DNA of 60,972 bases from an uncultured Phycisphaerales bacterium (GCA_903871935.1 CAIQIQ010000103.1:1-60972); one strand, 5' to 3'. Numbered from the stretch's first letter, positions 43,771 through 53,341 are shown. Translations and numbers: made by a program. Notes: a model not told the origin generated them from the letters alone.

Positions 43771-44616
43771 TCAAGATCGCACGTGCGCCACGATGTAATC
43801 ATCGCTGACACGAAATCCCAACGACCGGTAGCAGTCCTGGGCAGCGGTGTTGTTGATATCGGTGAAAAGAGCGGCTCGCCTGGCCCCCTGCCGATACACA
43901 TGCCGCATCAAGGCGCCGCACAGCGCCCTTGCATACCCGCGTCGGCGGTATTCCGACAGTGTCACCACGCCGATAATCTGGAAGGCGCGGATACCCATCC
44001 CATTGGTCGCGGCCGTCGACACCAGCTTCCCATCCATCTCGATCACCAGGCGTTGCCGGTTCAGCAGCGCCCGGCGAATGTCGTCATCGGTCACCGGCGA
44101 ATCGTCATCCGGCCGCCGCAGATATCGGAGCAGATGTACCAACTTCTCGCCATCACGATCCTTGATAAACCTGGCCAGATCCTCATGTGGACATTGAGGG
44201 ATATCGGCCTCTTGATCGACCGCCGCCTCCATGAAGACTTGCCGGGGATCATTGATCACCGCGAAACCGCACGATTTCATCTCATCCAGGGCCGGCCCAG
44301 CCGCGTAGCCAACTCCGCAGAGCCATTCCACCGGCCGATGAATACCCAGAATATGCCGCACCAGAGCACGGCTGATCTCCGCATCGGTAGAATATGGGAT
44401 GATGCTCCTGGGAGTCTGGTAATACCCCGCCACCCCCGCCCATTTGCCGTGCCGCGATGCAACATAAATATGCGATCCGGGAAACCGCGCCATCAGGTTG
44501 CCAAGGATAAACAGATTGTGCGTCTCCCGCTCAGCCAGAAAGCCAAGCAACGCCCGGCGGACCTCCTCTTGTTCGTGATCCACCTTCTGAATCTGCAAGA
44601 CTGGCGGATTGACCAT
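43771..44616 (-). CDS. GNAT-family N-acetyltransferase
   Basis: A 281-residue acetyltransferase. The C-terminal domain has the acetyl-CoA loop VVTLSEYRRRGYARALCGALMRH and AAQDCYRSLGF. The N-terminal 130 residues are a second, degenerate GNAT-like domain, as in two-domain members. Acceptor unknown. ATG 44616 is preceded by AGGTGAT, better than the TTG at 44619. It is the last gene of the minus-strand series, 34 bp after the cupin. Confidence 0.82.
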   Translation of the reverse strand: MVNPPVLQIQKVDHEQEEVRRALLGFLAERETHNLFILGNLMARFPGSHIYVASRHGKWAGVAGYYQTPRSIIPYSTDAEISRALVRHILGIHRPVEWLCGVGYAAGPALDEMKSCGFAVINDPRQVFMEAAVDQEADIPQCPHEDLARFIKDRDGEKLVHLLRYLRRPDDDSPVTDDDIRRALLNRQRLVIEMDGKLVSTAATNGMGIRAFQIIGVVTLSEYRRRGYARALCGALMRHVYRQGARRAALFTDINNTAAQDCYRSLGFRVSDDYIVAHVRS

Positions 44617-44650
44617 CAATCACCTGATGTCCCAATAAGGATGGCACGAA

Positions 44651-45019
44651 TCATGATCTCGATTCCTGGTCAGGATGCCGGCCAGGCCCGGCGTGAAGCC
44701 AGAGATTGATGCAGGGATCATTCACATCACTGATCAGGTGATGATCTTCGCCAGGCTCAACCACCACAATATCCCCGGCCACAAGCGGATACCGTTTGCC
44801 ATTCACTTCCATCTCAGCTTTACCCTGAAGAATGACAAAGCCTTCATGCTCGCCATGCACATGACGATCACTGCCGCCAGGTCCATCGGACGAATGCGTG
44901 CGCTGGCCCGGTTTCTTGAAACCCATCCCGCCGTTACTGATGTACGCACCCGGGAGAATACCCTGAAACACATGCCCCTCACGAACATCAGACAGATCTT
45001 CCAGGCGATATCGCTTCAT
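44651..45019 (-). CDS. Single-domain cupin protein
   Basis: A 122-residue cupin beta-barrel. The metal-site motif HVHGEHEGFVILQGKAEMEV gives two His and one Glu, and PGEDHHL gives the fourth ligand. Such proteins are dioxygenases, isomerases or sugar-binding sensors; this one has no further domain and its substrate is unknown. It lies 18 bp after the DUF4349-like lipoprotein gene and 34 bp before the GNAT gene, all on one strand. Confidence 0.82.
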   Translation of the reverse strand: MKRYRLEDLSDVREGHVFQGILPGAYISNGGMGFKKPGQRTHSSDGPGGSDRHVHGEHEGFVILQGKAEMEVNGKRYPLVAGDIVVVEPGEDHHLISDVNDPCINLWLHAGPGRHPDQESRS

Positions 45020-45037
45020 ATTTGTTCCATTATCTCG

Positions 45038-46240
45038 CTATGGGTCCACATCCAAAGATTGGACGGCCTTGAGCAGCGCTGGGCGATCTTTCTCGAAGGC
45101 CTCAGCCGGGCCCCATGCCTCAAACGCATACACTTCGTGCTTATCGGCAACCACGGCCAGCAGGTAGCCGAACGGTTTACCTGCGATCTGACGCGAACCC
45201 GTAAACAGCCGGGCCGTTGCACGACTGCGAAGCGTCAGCGCGGTGTCTTTCTGCAGCGCGATTGACCGACTCTCGACCAGCGTGCGCCGAGCCAGGGCGG
45301 ACCAGAAGTCCAGCGTGCCTCCCTGGTAGTTCTCGTTGCGCTGCACCTTGATATACACCTCGTTACCTGACATCGCCTCGGCCAGGTCATCTGCCCCAAA
45401 GTAGCGGATGTACGATACCGGCAGATCGAAACGTGGGCCGTGCCGGGCAGCGCCCTCAACCGCATACCGATGCGTATTGGCCCCCAGCATGCCATCGCCC
45501 AGGGCCCGCACCCAAGCGAACGGCACCCGCTGTTCCGAGGTCTGCTGAGGCAGGGGCGAATTGCACTTGACCGTAAGTGTGGACAGGGCGATCTGCGACT
45601 CGTAGAAGCGAATCTTCCCCTTGAGTTGCTCGATCATCTGAATGACCCGACCTAACTCCTCTTCCACCTTGATGGCGTCGGCCGTCTCATCCGCCTTCTC
45701 TAAGAGCGTGAGCAATCGCTGACGCATCTGCAGCGCAGTATCCAGCCGGATCTGAACGTCGGTCATCTCCTCGGTGATATCCTGCCCGCGAATGTCGCGC
45801 CCGGTGACCTCCCCAAGTTTCTCGGCCGCCGCAATGGCCTCCTGCAGCCGCGCTGCCGGCACGCGCACCGTGACCGTATCGCTGGTCAGCACCTGGAGAT
45901 ACCCGCCCATCGATTCTGCGTTCTGCTGGACCGACTTTAGCGAACTGGAGACATCAGCCACAACGATCTGCAGCGTGGCGGTATAAATCATCTGACGTTG
46001 CCCAGTAGCCGCCGCAGGTGTGACTGTGGCGGCGGCCGTCTTCACGGCATCCCGCTCCGTGGGCTTCGCCGCAGCCTCACCTAACGCGACCTCGGCAGGC
46101 GGCGACGCTGGCGACGCCAGCGTCATCTCTGCTTCGCCAGGTCTGGCCTTACTTGCCAAGGTGCCACACCCGGCCATCCACAGGCAGAACACCCCGACGG
46201 CAATACCGATAAAGCGACGCGCACCATCGTGCTGCTTCAT
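45038..46240 (-). CDS. DUF4349-like lipoprotein
   Basis: A 400-residue lipoprotein with signal ending FCLWMAGC (lipobox Cys near 25). A linker rich in Ala/Pro leads to a beta module beginning RQMIYTATLQIVVADVSSSLKSVQQNAES, then a long coiled coil (about 150-230, EEELGRVIQMIEQLKGKIRFYESQI) and STLTVKC, the DUF4349 layout. A C-terminal beta domain has no recognised family. It is envelope-anchored, and its role is unknown. AAGGGAAG precedes ATG 46240. It lies 74 bp after the AmrS-like gene. Confidence 0.77.
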   Translation of the reverse strand: MKQHDGARRFIGIAVGVFCLWMAGCGTLASKARPGEAEMTLASPASPPAEVALGEAAAKPTERDAVKTAAATVTPAAATGQRQMIYTATLQIVVADVSSSLKSVQQNAESMGGYLQVLTSDTVTVRVPAARLQEAIAAAEKLGEVTGRDIRGQDITEEMTDVQIRLDTALQMRQRLLTLLEKADETADAIKVEEELGRVIQMIEQLKGKIRFYESQIALSTLTVKCNSPLPQQTSEQRVPFAWVRALGDGMLGANTHRYAVEGAARHGPRFDLPVSYIRYFGADDLAEAMSGNEVYIKVQRNENYQGGTLDFWSALARRTLVESRSIALQKDTALTLRSRATARLFTGSRQIAGKPFGYLLAVVADKHEVYAFEAWGPAEAFEKDRPALLKAVQSLDVDP

Positions 46241-46314
46241 GCGACTCTTCCCTTCGCTTGAGACTGGTTCAATTAGTGTATCAGATCGCGCGGCCGGGCA
46301 AAGATGGAAGCGAG

Positions 46315-47397
46315 TTACTCCCATATCCCCGGAATGCGGGTGCTGCAGTTGGGGCACATGCCGCCGCGCAGGAGACGGTTATCCAGGATGTGGAAGCCGC
46401 GGCGGCGGATCAGCGTATGGCCGCACTTGTGGCAGCGGGTGTCTTCCCAATGGCCCAGTTGGCCGGGCATGTTGCCAAGGTAGACGTACTGCATGCCGGC
46501 AGAGCGGGCGATCTCGCCGGCTTTGAGCAAGTCCTCCACCGTCGTGCTGCGCGTTTCGCTCATCTTGTAGTCGGTGTGAAACGCGGTGATGTGCCACGGC
46601 AACAGTACATCCACGCCGACCAGAAACTCTGCCATGCGCTTGAGTTCATCCGGGTCATCGTTGAAGCCCGGCACCAGCAGCGTGACGATCTCTACCCAGA
46701 AGCCCATTTGCTTGAGCATGGGGATCGTTTTGGTCACGTTCTCAAGGACGCCGCCCAGTTCACGATAGTGCTTGTCGTTGAAGCTCTTGAGGTCCACTTT
46801 ATAGGCATCCACCAGCGGCCGGATGAACTCCAGGGCTTCGGGCGTCGCGTTGCCGTTGGAGACGTAGGTGCAGCGCAGGCCGGCCTGGCGGGCTTCTTTG
46901 AACACGGCCATGGCCCACTCGCTGGTAATCAGCGGTTCGTTGTAGCTTGAGCAGACGGCCGGGGCGCCGTATCGCTTCGCGATCTCCACGATCTGCCGGG
47001 GCGTGACCGGCTCCACATGCGTACCGGCATCATCATCGCGCAGAGCCTGGCTGGTTACCCAGTTCTGGCAGTAGCCGCAGTGGAAATCGCAGCCAAGCAT
47101 ACCGAAAGTGACGATATCCGATCCTGGCAGGACATGGTTGAACGGCTTCTTTTCGATCGGATCGCACGCCAGGCCCGCCACGTAGCCAAAAGGCACCCGC
47201 AGCATGCCACCATCGTTGTAGCGGACCTTGCAGATCCCCTCCTTGCCCGGCCGGACCAGGCAGCGGTGGCCGCAGGCATAGCAGCGTACCGCCCCTTCGG
47301 GCTCGGGATGCGCCAAGGCCGGGTCCGCCGCCGCCGTCAGCGTGCGCAGTGCATCCCTGAGCAGCAACTTCCCGGTTTGGGGCAGTCCGGTCGCCAT
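46315..47397 (-). CDS. amrS: AmrS-like radical SAM enzyme
   Basis: A 360-residue radical SAM enzyme of the AmmeMemoRadiSam group. An N-terminal zinc-ribbon-like pair (CYACGHRC) precedes the iron-sulfur motif GCDFHCGYCQNW, the C-x3-C-x2-C of the superfamily. C-terminal cysteines (CHKCGH and CPNC) form a second ribbon. The biochemical reaction of the group is not established. Here it is remote from the AMMECR1 gene at 27.5 kb. It starts 20 bp after the xylanase gene on the same strand. Confidence 0.88.
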   Translation of the reverse strand: MATGLPQTGKLLLRDALRTLTAAADPALAHPEPEGAVRCYACGHRCLVRPGKEGICKVRYNDGGMLRVPFGYVAGLACDPIEKKPFNHVLPGSDIVTFGMLGCDFHCGYCQNWVTSQALRDDDAGTHVEPVTPRQIVEIAKRYGAPAVCSSYNEPLITSEWAMAVFKEARQAGLRCTYVSNGNATPEALEFIRPLVDAYKVDLKSFNDKHYRELGGVLENVTKTIPMLKQMGFWVEIVTLLVPGFNDDPDELKRMAEFLVGVDVLLPWHITAFHTDYKMSETRSTTVEDLLKAGEIARSAGMQYVYLGNMPGQLGHWEDTRCHKCGHTLIRRRGFHILDNRLLRGGMCPNCSTRIPGIWE

Positions 47398-47417
47398 AGG
47401 GATATTATAGGTTGCCT

Positions 47418-49277
47418 CTATGGCATCTTCACCACAATCGGCACACTGGTCTTGCTCAGCTTTGTCTTAACTGTCTGCTTTTTTCCATCTGCCATCGTCA
47501 CCGTGATCTCATAGTCGCCCAGGAAGCCGCGTGTCGTGAACACCCCTTGCTCACCTGTGAGGCCGTGCTCATCCGTCCACCAGCGTTTGCGGACCAGATC
47601 GATAAACGCCTGGCCAATGGGCTTTGCGCTCCAGTCCTTGCGGAACATCGCTGCATTTGGGATCGCCTGCTGGCCTTCCCAGAACCCCGACATGGTGATG
47701 CCGTTGATGGCGGAGTGGCTGAAGGCGGCGGTGTAAAAATCGCGAAGATAGTCAGCCTGGAGTTGCTCATCATCCGTGCTCTGGTCGAACTCGGTGATCT
47801 GAATCGGCCAACCGTACGCTGCAAACCGATCCAGCACATCGAGCATATGCTGCGGTCCAGCAAGGGCCGAGCCAAAGTGCCCTTGCTCGCCAATGCCATC
47901 GACCGGAGCGCCCGACGCCTGCAAGTCCTTGAGGATCTGCGCGAAGCCATCGAGCCGCTGCTCATCCACCGCCCCACCACTGAGGATGCTGAAGTCGTTC
48001 ACATAAAGCTTCGCCTTCGGGTCAGCGCGGCGCGCCCAGGAGAACCATTCAGCGATCGACTGCGGACCCAACACATCCTGCAGCACGCGATTGGCACTGG
48101 GCTCATTGACGACATCCCAGTCCACGATGTGGCCCTGGAATTCGGTGCCGATCTCGGTGATCCGGCCACGGATGCGCTCGCGGAGCTTTACGGCATCCTT
48201 CGCCTCGACCAGCGGCCGAAGATCCTCAGGCAGCATCTGCGTGCCACCGGCGGACCAGCCAGGCCAGATCATCGTGTGCCCGCGCACATCCACCCCATTG
48301 GCCTCCATCCACTCGATACAGCGCCACAGTTGGGCCTTGTGATCGGCGATGCGGCCGCGGGCACTCTCCCATTCGCCCCAGTTCATCTCTTTCTCAAACA
48401 CAGCGCGATTGAAAAGCGTCGGAATCATCTCGCGATACCTGCGCGCATCGGAGCTGTTCTCTTGCGGGTCGAGCCGCGACGCAGCCACCGCCGTGCCAAA
48501 CGGAAATGCCTGGCGGGTCATCCGCGCCTGAACTGTGGCGCCTGGTACCACCTTGCCCGCCGCGTCGGTGACCTGCACCTTCAGGTCGGCCATGCGAAGC
48601 TCCGCGATGCGCTTCTGGGCGTCCTTGCGCCACGGGGCATCAGCTTCCCGTCCAGGATAGCTCAGGCGCAAATGCGGCAAGTCTGCCACCTTGAGTTTCT
48701 GCCCATAGTTCAGCAGCAGCACATCGACGATGTCCACGGACTGAACACCAAACCCAAGGTTCAGCGCCACCTGGAATGTGCCGACGGGATAATCACTCTC
48801 GGCCTGAAAGGGCAGGTCGATGCGCTGCCACTGCCGGCCGGGATGGAGGTTGGCATTAACCGCGCTGTCCCAAGGTGTAATGGTGCGCTGCACGCAGACG
48901 TTGCACGTAGCTTCGCCGGTCTGGGTCCGAGCCGATGCGGTTCGCATCCGCAGCGAAAGAAGCACCGTGTCGCCTTTGTGGATGGGCGCCTTGCCATTCC
49001 AGCGAAGCTGCACATCCCACCACTGCGGCGGGATGGCCGAGGTGGCGGCGCGGAGGAACGTCCGCTCCTCCTGAGCAGTGATAGTGCCGAAGGTAGCGTA
49101 GCGACGGCCGGCATCGAGCACCTCATACGAGCTGAGGGCGGCTTCGGAAATGAGCAGCGCTCCACCGCCGGGAAGCGGAGGTGGCCCGGAGGGGGCGGAG
49201 GAGGGCGCGGCCGCGCGTGCGGTGATGGCCGCGATGGTCAGAAACAACATGATGGCAATGACTCGGTGCAGTCGCAT
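47418..49277 (-). CDS. Secreted GH10 endo-xylanase
   Basis: A 619-residue exported glycoside hydrolase family 10 enzyme, cutting beta-1,4-xylan. The signal peptide is VIAIMLFLTIAAITARA. About 200 residues of beta-rich, carbohydrate-binding-like sequence (LPFQAESDYPVGTFQVALNL) precede the TIM barrel. Hallmarks are HTMIWPGW, the acid/base Glu in WDVVNEPSANRV and the nucleophile Glu in QITEFDQST. A small beta module closes it (FTTRGFLGDYEITVT). ATG 49277 with GGAGAGC is preferred to the frame to 49403. It precedes the AmrS-like gene by 20 bp. Confidence 0.9.
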   Translation of the reverse strand: MRLHRVIAIMLFLTIAAITARAAAPSSAPSGPPPLPGGGALLISEAALSSYEVLDAGRRYATFGTITAQEERTFLRAATSAIPPQWWDVQLRWNGKAPIHKGDTVLLSLRMRTASARTQTGEATCNVCVQRTITPWDSAVNANLHPGRQWQRIDLPFQAESDYPVGTFQVALNLGFGVQSVDIVDVLLLNYGQKLKVADLPHLRLSYPGREADAPWRKDAQKRIAELRMADLKVQVTDAAGKVVPGATVQARMTRQAFPFGTAVAASRLDPQENSSDARRYREMIPTLFNRAVFEKEMNWGEWESARGRIADHKAQLWRCIEWMEANGVDVRGHTMIWPGWSAGGTQMLPEDLRPLVEAKDAVKLRERIRGRITEIGTEFQGHIVDWDVVNEPSANRVLQDVLGPQSIAEWFSWARRADPKAKLYVNDFSILSGGAVDEQRLDGFAQILKDLQASGAPVDGIGEQGHFGSALAGPQHMLDVLDRFAAYGWPIQITEFDQSTDDEQLQADYLRDFYTAAFSHSAINGITMSGFWEGQQAIPNAAMFRKDWSAKPIGQAFIDLVRKRWWTDEHGLTGEQGVFTTRGFLGDYEITVTMADGKKQTVKTKLSKTSVPIVVKMP

Positions 49278-49421
49278 GGCGGCAGCTCTCCATCGCTCAA
49301 CGGACGATCGCAGCGGAGGGATGGTGGATGCGCGCCGCCGGGAATCACCAACGCGTATCCACCAGCCCTCCAATTCATCACAGTCTGCGGCCCACCATGT
49401 CACCCGATACTGGTGGCCTAC

Positions 49422-50654
49422 TCAGGCGCGAGCGGGCTTGCGCGCCCGTTTTGCGCCAGGGTTGAGCGCCTTATCCAGATTCCGCATGGCCTGCCGCAGG
49501 CGATGTTCGTTCTCGACCAGGGCGATACGGACGTACTTCTCACCGGCGTCACCGAACGCCTTGCCCGGAGAGAGCGCCACCTCCGCATCATCGAGCATGC
49601 GCAGGCAGAAGTCGATCGTGTTCTGCCCCTTGAGGTGCTCATCACTGATCTTCGCCCAGACGAACATGCTGGCCCGCGGCTTCTCGTACGTCCAGCCGAG
49701 CTTGTCCAACCCACGGCACACAATGTCGCGGCGCATCTCGTACATCTTGCATTGGGCGACGTTATCCGGAGCGCACTGCCGCATCGCGACGATTGCCGCG
49801 ATCTGTATGGGCTGGAAAATGCCGTAGTCGTAATAACCCTTGATCGTGCCCAGCGCCTTGACCATCTGGGCATTGCCCGCGCAAAAACCACAGCGCCAGC
49901 CGGCCATGTTGTAGGTCTTGCTCATCGTGGTGAACTCGACACCGACGTCCTTGGCGCCCGGCGTGGAGAGAAACGATGGGGCCTTGTATCCATCAAAACA
50001 GACCTCGCCATAGGCAAAGTCAGAGATGATCATGACCCCGCGGCGGCGGCACATCTCGATGGCACGCGGCCAGAAGTCGGAGTCGATCGTCATCGCCGTC
50101 GGATTATGCGGGTAGTTGAAAACCACGAGCTTGGGCGCTGGGAACAGACCGTCAATCATCCGCTCGATGCGATCGAGAAAAGCCTGATCATTACCCAGCG
50201 GCACACGGATGGCATTGGCGCCGGCCATGGCCACGGCGTAGAGATGGGCGGGAAACGCCGGATCAGGGACAACGGCGGTATCCCCCGGACCAAGCAGTGC
50301 CAGGCACAGGTGACTGAAGCCCTCCTTCGAGCCGATGGTGGCGATCACCTCGGTCTCAGGGTCAAGCTCAACGTCGTACTTATTGAGGTACTTCTTCGCG
50401 ACTTCTCGGCGCAGCGCGGCGATACCGTTGGGCACGCTATAGCGATGGTTGCGCGGGTCCAGGGCGGCATCGGACAGCTTCTTGACCACGATTTCGGGTG
50501 TGGGGTCGGTGGGATTGCCCATGCCCAGGTCGATAATGTCAATCTTCGCCACCCGCTTCTCGTACTTCATCTTGTTGATGCGGGCGAACAGGTATGGCGG
50601 CAGGCGCTCGATGCGCTGGGCCACTTCGATCTTGAATGGTTGCAAGTCAGGCAT
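49422..50654 (-). CDS. alaC: Class I/II aminotransferase, AlaC-like
   Basis: A 410-residue PLP enzyme of fold type I. The pattern RIERLPPYLF, IDLGMGNPTDPTPE, ATIGSKEGFSHL and the cofactor lysine in TMSKTYNMAGWR closely resembles E. coli AlaC, a glutamate-pyruvate aminotransferase, and is also near LL-diaminopimelate aminotransferases. The pocket YYDYGIFQPIQIAAI is conserved. Either assignment would fit a cell that also has asd. The C-terminal tail is Lys/Arg-rich. It is monocistronic, and the 143 bp before it up to the PpiC gene hold nothing I recognise. Confidence 0.85.
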   Translation of the reverse strand: MPDLQPFKIEVAQRIERLPPYLFARINKMKYEKRVAKIDIIDLGMGNPTDPTPEIVVKKLSDAALDPRNHRYSVPNGIAALRREVAKKYLNKYDVELDPETEVIATIGSKEGFSHLCLALLGPGDTAVVPDPAFPAHLYAVAMAGANAIRVPLGNDQAFLDRIERMIDGLFPAPKLVVFNYPHNPTAMTIDSDFWPRAIEMCRRRGVMIISDFAYGEVCFDGYKAPSFLSTPGAKDVGVEFTTMSKTYNMAGWRCGFCAGNAQMVKALGTIKGYYDYGIFQPIQIAAIVAMRQCAPDNVAQCKMYEMRRDIVCRGLDKLGWTYEKPRASMFVWAKISDEHLKGQNTIDFCLRMLDDAEVALSPGKAFGDAGEKYVRIALVENEHRLRQAMRNLDKALNPGAKRARKPARA

Positions 50655-50797
50655 TGGATTCTTCCAGGTTCGAACTTACGGTTCCCGGTCTCAAGGCTCC
50701 AGATATGTGTGACATCCAAGACCCAAAGACCAGCAACCTCGATGCTTTTTCTTCCACCTCACAGACCATAGGTCATGCAAGGCTATCGGCGAACGTG

Positions 50798-52102
50798 CTA
50801 CTTCTGGTCCGGCGTATCGGAGCCGGACTGCGTCGCCGGCGGCCGGAGTTCCCCCGCGGGCTTTGTGGCCGCATCTGCTTTCTCCTGCGCTGCCTGATTT
50901 CGTTCACGAGACAACTCGCGGGAAATCTGGTCACGTTCCTTCAACTCTGTCTCGCGCTGGGCAACCCGGTCGGCAAACTGCTTTGCCAGAACCGGATCGG
51001 TGATCTTCAGCCCATCCAGCGCCTTCTTCGCCAGATCATCGCGATAGACCTTCATCCGCTCAATCACCCAGCGTTCGCGAAGTTGTTCGCGAACGTAGCC
51101 TTTCACATCCTCGTACTTCACGGCCTTGGGCGCAATGTGCTCCATCAGTTTGATGAGGTGGTAACTGCCATTGGCCTCGACTGGATCAGAGACATCGCCG
51201 ACTTTGTCCAATGAAAACGCAACCTGCTTGAACATATCGGGCAGATTCGGAGTCTGACGGCTAAAGGGAGGCAGTTCGCCGCCCAGGGCGCGGGTCTGGG
51301 CGTTGCGGCTCAGAGCGCCGGCTACCGACTCGAACGATTCGCCAGTGGCCAGCCGCCGCTGCGCCTCAGCAATCTCAGCCATATTCGCACACTGGATGTG
51401 CCGTACGCGAACGTTGTCGCCATACAAGGCGTTGAACCCCTCTTTGACATTCTCCTCGGTGATCTTGCCTTCGGTCGCCTTCTCGACAATCTTGCGGACG
51501 TACGTATTGGCCTGCATCAGCAGGTCAAATTCCACCATCGTCATGTTCTGGCGCGTCAGCGTCTGCTGCAGCATCGCATCGTAGTCTTTACGCATCTCGC
51601 CGCGAAGCTTCTCCACCAGAGCCTGGTCATTGCGGGTTTCGGCATCGGTAATCTCTTCCGACAGCTTCGGATTGGCATCCTTGAACCATTTGTCCAGCGT
51701 CGAGAGACGTTCGGCCGCAATGTCGGCGGGCGTAACTTTGATCTGCTCTTTCTCCGCGGCGGCCTTCGCCATCTCCACCTGGGCAACGCGCAGCAGCATG
51801 TTCAGACCATGAGAATCCATGGTCAGCTTCTCAACCTGATCGCGCGCGATCTTCACATCACCGATGGTCGCCAGCGGCGCCGGAGCTGGCGGCGGCACGG
51901 GCAGTGGTTTCACGGTAACCGGCGCAACCTTCACCGGCGCGGGCGCAACAGGCGGCGGCGTGGTCTGGGTGGCCGGAACCACCTGCACGGTCGACTGAAC
52001 CACCGCAGGCTCAAGCTTGGGCGGATTAGCAGGCTCGCGATCAGTGCAGCCGACGACCGCCGCAGCGCTCATCATCACAGCAAAGGCTCTTTTCAAATCC
52101 AT
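50798..52102 (-). CDS. SurA/PpiC-type peptidyl-prolyl isomerase lipoprotein
   Basis: A 434-residue lipoprotein chaperone. The lipobox is AAAVVGC, followed by a long Pro/Ala/Val linker. An N-terminal SurA-like helical region (about 90-220) precedes the parvulin domain VRHIQCANMAEIAEAQRRLATGESFESVAGALS and GGELPPFSRQ, with IKLMEHIAP near its end. The C-terminal helix and Asn/Gln tail close it. It likely folds outer-membrane or surface proteins. CAGGAG precedes ATG 52102. It is followed downstream by the aminotransferase and preceded by the prenyltransferase-repeat gene. Confidence 0.87.
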   Translation of the reverse strand: MDLKRAFAVMMSAAAVVGCTDREPANPPKLEPAVVQSTVQVVPATQTTPPPVAPAPVKVAPVTVKPLPVPPPAPAPLATIGDVKIARDQVEKLTMDSHGLNMLLRVAQVEMAKAAAEKEQIKVTPADIAAERLSTLDKWFKDANPKLSEEITDAETRNDQALVEKLRGEMRKDYDAMLQQTLTRQNMTMVEFDLLMQANTYVRKIVEKATEGKITEENVKEGFNALYGDNVRVRHIQCANMAEIAEAQRRLATGESFESVAGALSRNAQTRALGGELPPFSRQTPNLPDMFKQVAFSLDKVGDVSDPVEANGSYHLIKLMEHIAPKAVKYEDVKGYVREQLRERWVIERMKVYRDDLAKKALDGLKITDPVLAKQFADRVAQRETELKERDQISRELSRERNQAAQEKADAATKPAGELRPPATQSGSDTPDQK

Positions 52103-52226
52103 TCTCCTGGAGAAGTAGCTCGCCAGATACGCCAAGGGGCGCAGGCCAGCGCAGTATCAGACCGGTGCGCACAGGTGTCAAGAAACGCAGCGCCGGCCAC
52201 TCACCCAAGTGTACCGGCAAAATCCC

Positions 52227-53339
52227 CTACCCGCCCGGGCCTTTGCCCGTGAACACCGGCAGATACCGGTTGGGCATCTGCAGCACGATCAGTGCCGCCG
52301 CCGTACAGTATTCGGGAGCTATCTCACCTTCCCAGTTCCCGGCGCCCTTCTGTCGGTGCACCAGTTCATCGCGAATGGCGGGATACCAGCTCGCCCAATA
52401 TTCGCCCCCGGCCAGGAACATCGCCTGGGCGGCGTAGTACTGGCCGTAATAATAGTGCCCAAACCCCTGGTTCCGGTTCTTCCCCGGCTCAAAGCGCGCG
52501 ATATATTCCAGCCCGCGCTTCAGATCGTTGCCCTCAAAAACACCGGCATAGTAGAGTGTTGCCACGCCCGCGGCCGAGCGTTCGAATCCGCTGCCCCCGC
52601 CGCCAAAGCCGCGATTGGCCTGATAGCTGAATCCGCCATCGGGATTCTGGCACTTCCTCACATATTCCACCGCTTTATCAATCACTTCGCGTTCCACCTT
52701 GATCCCCGCATCGCGCGCTGCCCGCAGCGCCATCACCTGGCAGATCGTCACCGAGATGTCCGCATCGGCCGGGATGGGCATATAGCGCCAGCCGCCCTCC
52801 TCATTCTGCGACTGCTTGATCAGGCGCACCCCTCGCGAAAGCGTCTCGCCAACCTGTTCATCCTGGGTCATTCCATATACCTCGGCCATGAACAGGGTGG
52901 CAAATCCGTGGGAGTACATGGTCGTCTGCGCTCCATCGCTGGTGAGCAGCCCCGACCGCTGCGATGAATTCAAGGTGTATTGCATCGCCCGCTGGACATT
53001 CTCGCCATAGGGCCCGCGGCCAGGCAGCGATCCCGAGGCCATCATTGCTATCGCCGAAAGCGATGTTACCGCCGTTGGCGAGCCGCCGCCAAAGGACCCA
53101 TCCTTCTGCTGCCGCGATGCCAGCCACTTCAGCCCCTTCTCAATTGCGGCCGTCGCCTCCGGAGTCAGTTCCTCGCCGGTCACCTGATTTGGCCGTTCCG
53201 CCACCGCCGCCGTACTCCCGGCATCCGCCGCCACCGCAGGCACAGACCAACACGCCCCCGCCACCAGCCCGATCACCAGCACGGCCCATTTCGCCTTGCA
53301 CCTTCTGGCTTCTGACTTCTGGCTTCTGGCTTCTCTCAT
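52227..53339 (-). CDS. Exported prenyltransferase/squalene-cyclase repeat protein
   Basis: A 370-residue secreted protein with alpha6-alpha6 barrel repeats of the prenyltransferase/squalene-oxidase type: GLKWLASRQQKDGSFGGG, IKQSQNEEGGWRYM and VRKCQNPDGGFSYQANRG each follow the QxxDGSW/GF pattern. It has no catalytic DxDD motif, so a structural or binding role is likelier than terpene cyclisation. The N-terminus MREARSQKSEARR is encoded by a heptamer array and precedes a signal peptide (VLVIGLVAGACWSVPAVAA). It starts two bases after the DUF4175-like gene stop, so the two are coupled. Confidence 0.82.
   Translation of the reverse strand: MREARSQKSEARRCKAKWAVLVIGLVAGACWSVPAVAADAGSTAAVAERPNQVTGEELTPEATAAIEKGLKWLASRQQKDGSFGGGSPTAVTSLSAIAMMASGSLPGRGPYGENVQRAMQYTLNSSQRSGLLTSDGAQTTMYSHGFATLFMAEVYGMTQDEQVGETLSRGVRLIKQSQNEEGGWRYMPIPADADISVTICQVMALRAARDAGIKVEREVIDKAVEYVRKCQNPDGGFSYQANRGFGGGGSGFERSAAGVATLYYAGVFEGNDLKRGLEYIARFEPGKNRNQGFGHYYYGQYYAAQAMFLAGGEYWASWYPAIRDELVHRQKGAGNWEGEIAPEYCTAAALIVLQMPNRYLPVFTGKGPGG
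53302..53329 (+). repeat. Phased heptamer array, CTTCTGG type, at a translation start
   Basis: Four 7-nt units CTTCTGG, CTTCTGA, CTTCTGG, CTTCTGG, and a fifth partial CTTCT. On the coding (minus) strand they read AGAAGCC-type units and encode residues 2-12 of the prenyltransferase-repeat protein, beginning almost directly after its ATG. Confidence 0.7.
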
Positions 53340-53341
53340 CT

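Noticed and set aside
52227..53339. The repeat protein as a working squalene or terpene cyclase.
   Set aside because: No DxDD or similar catalytic acid is present, it has a signal peptide, and at 370 residues it is far shorter than known cyclases.
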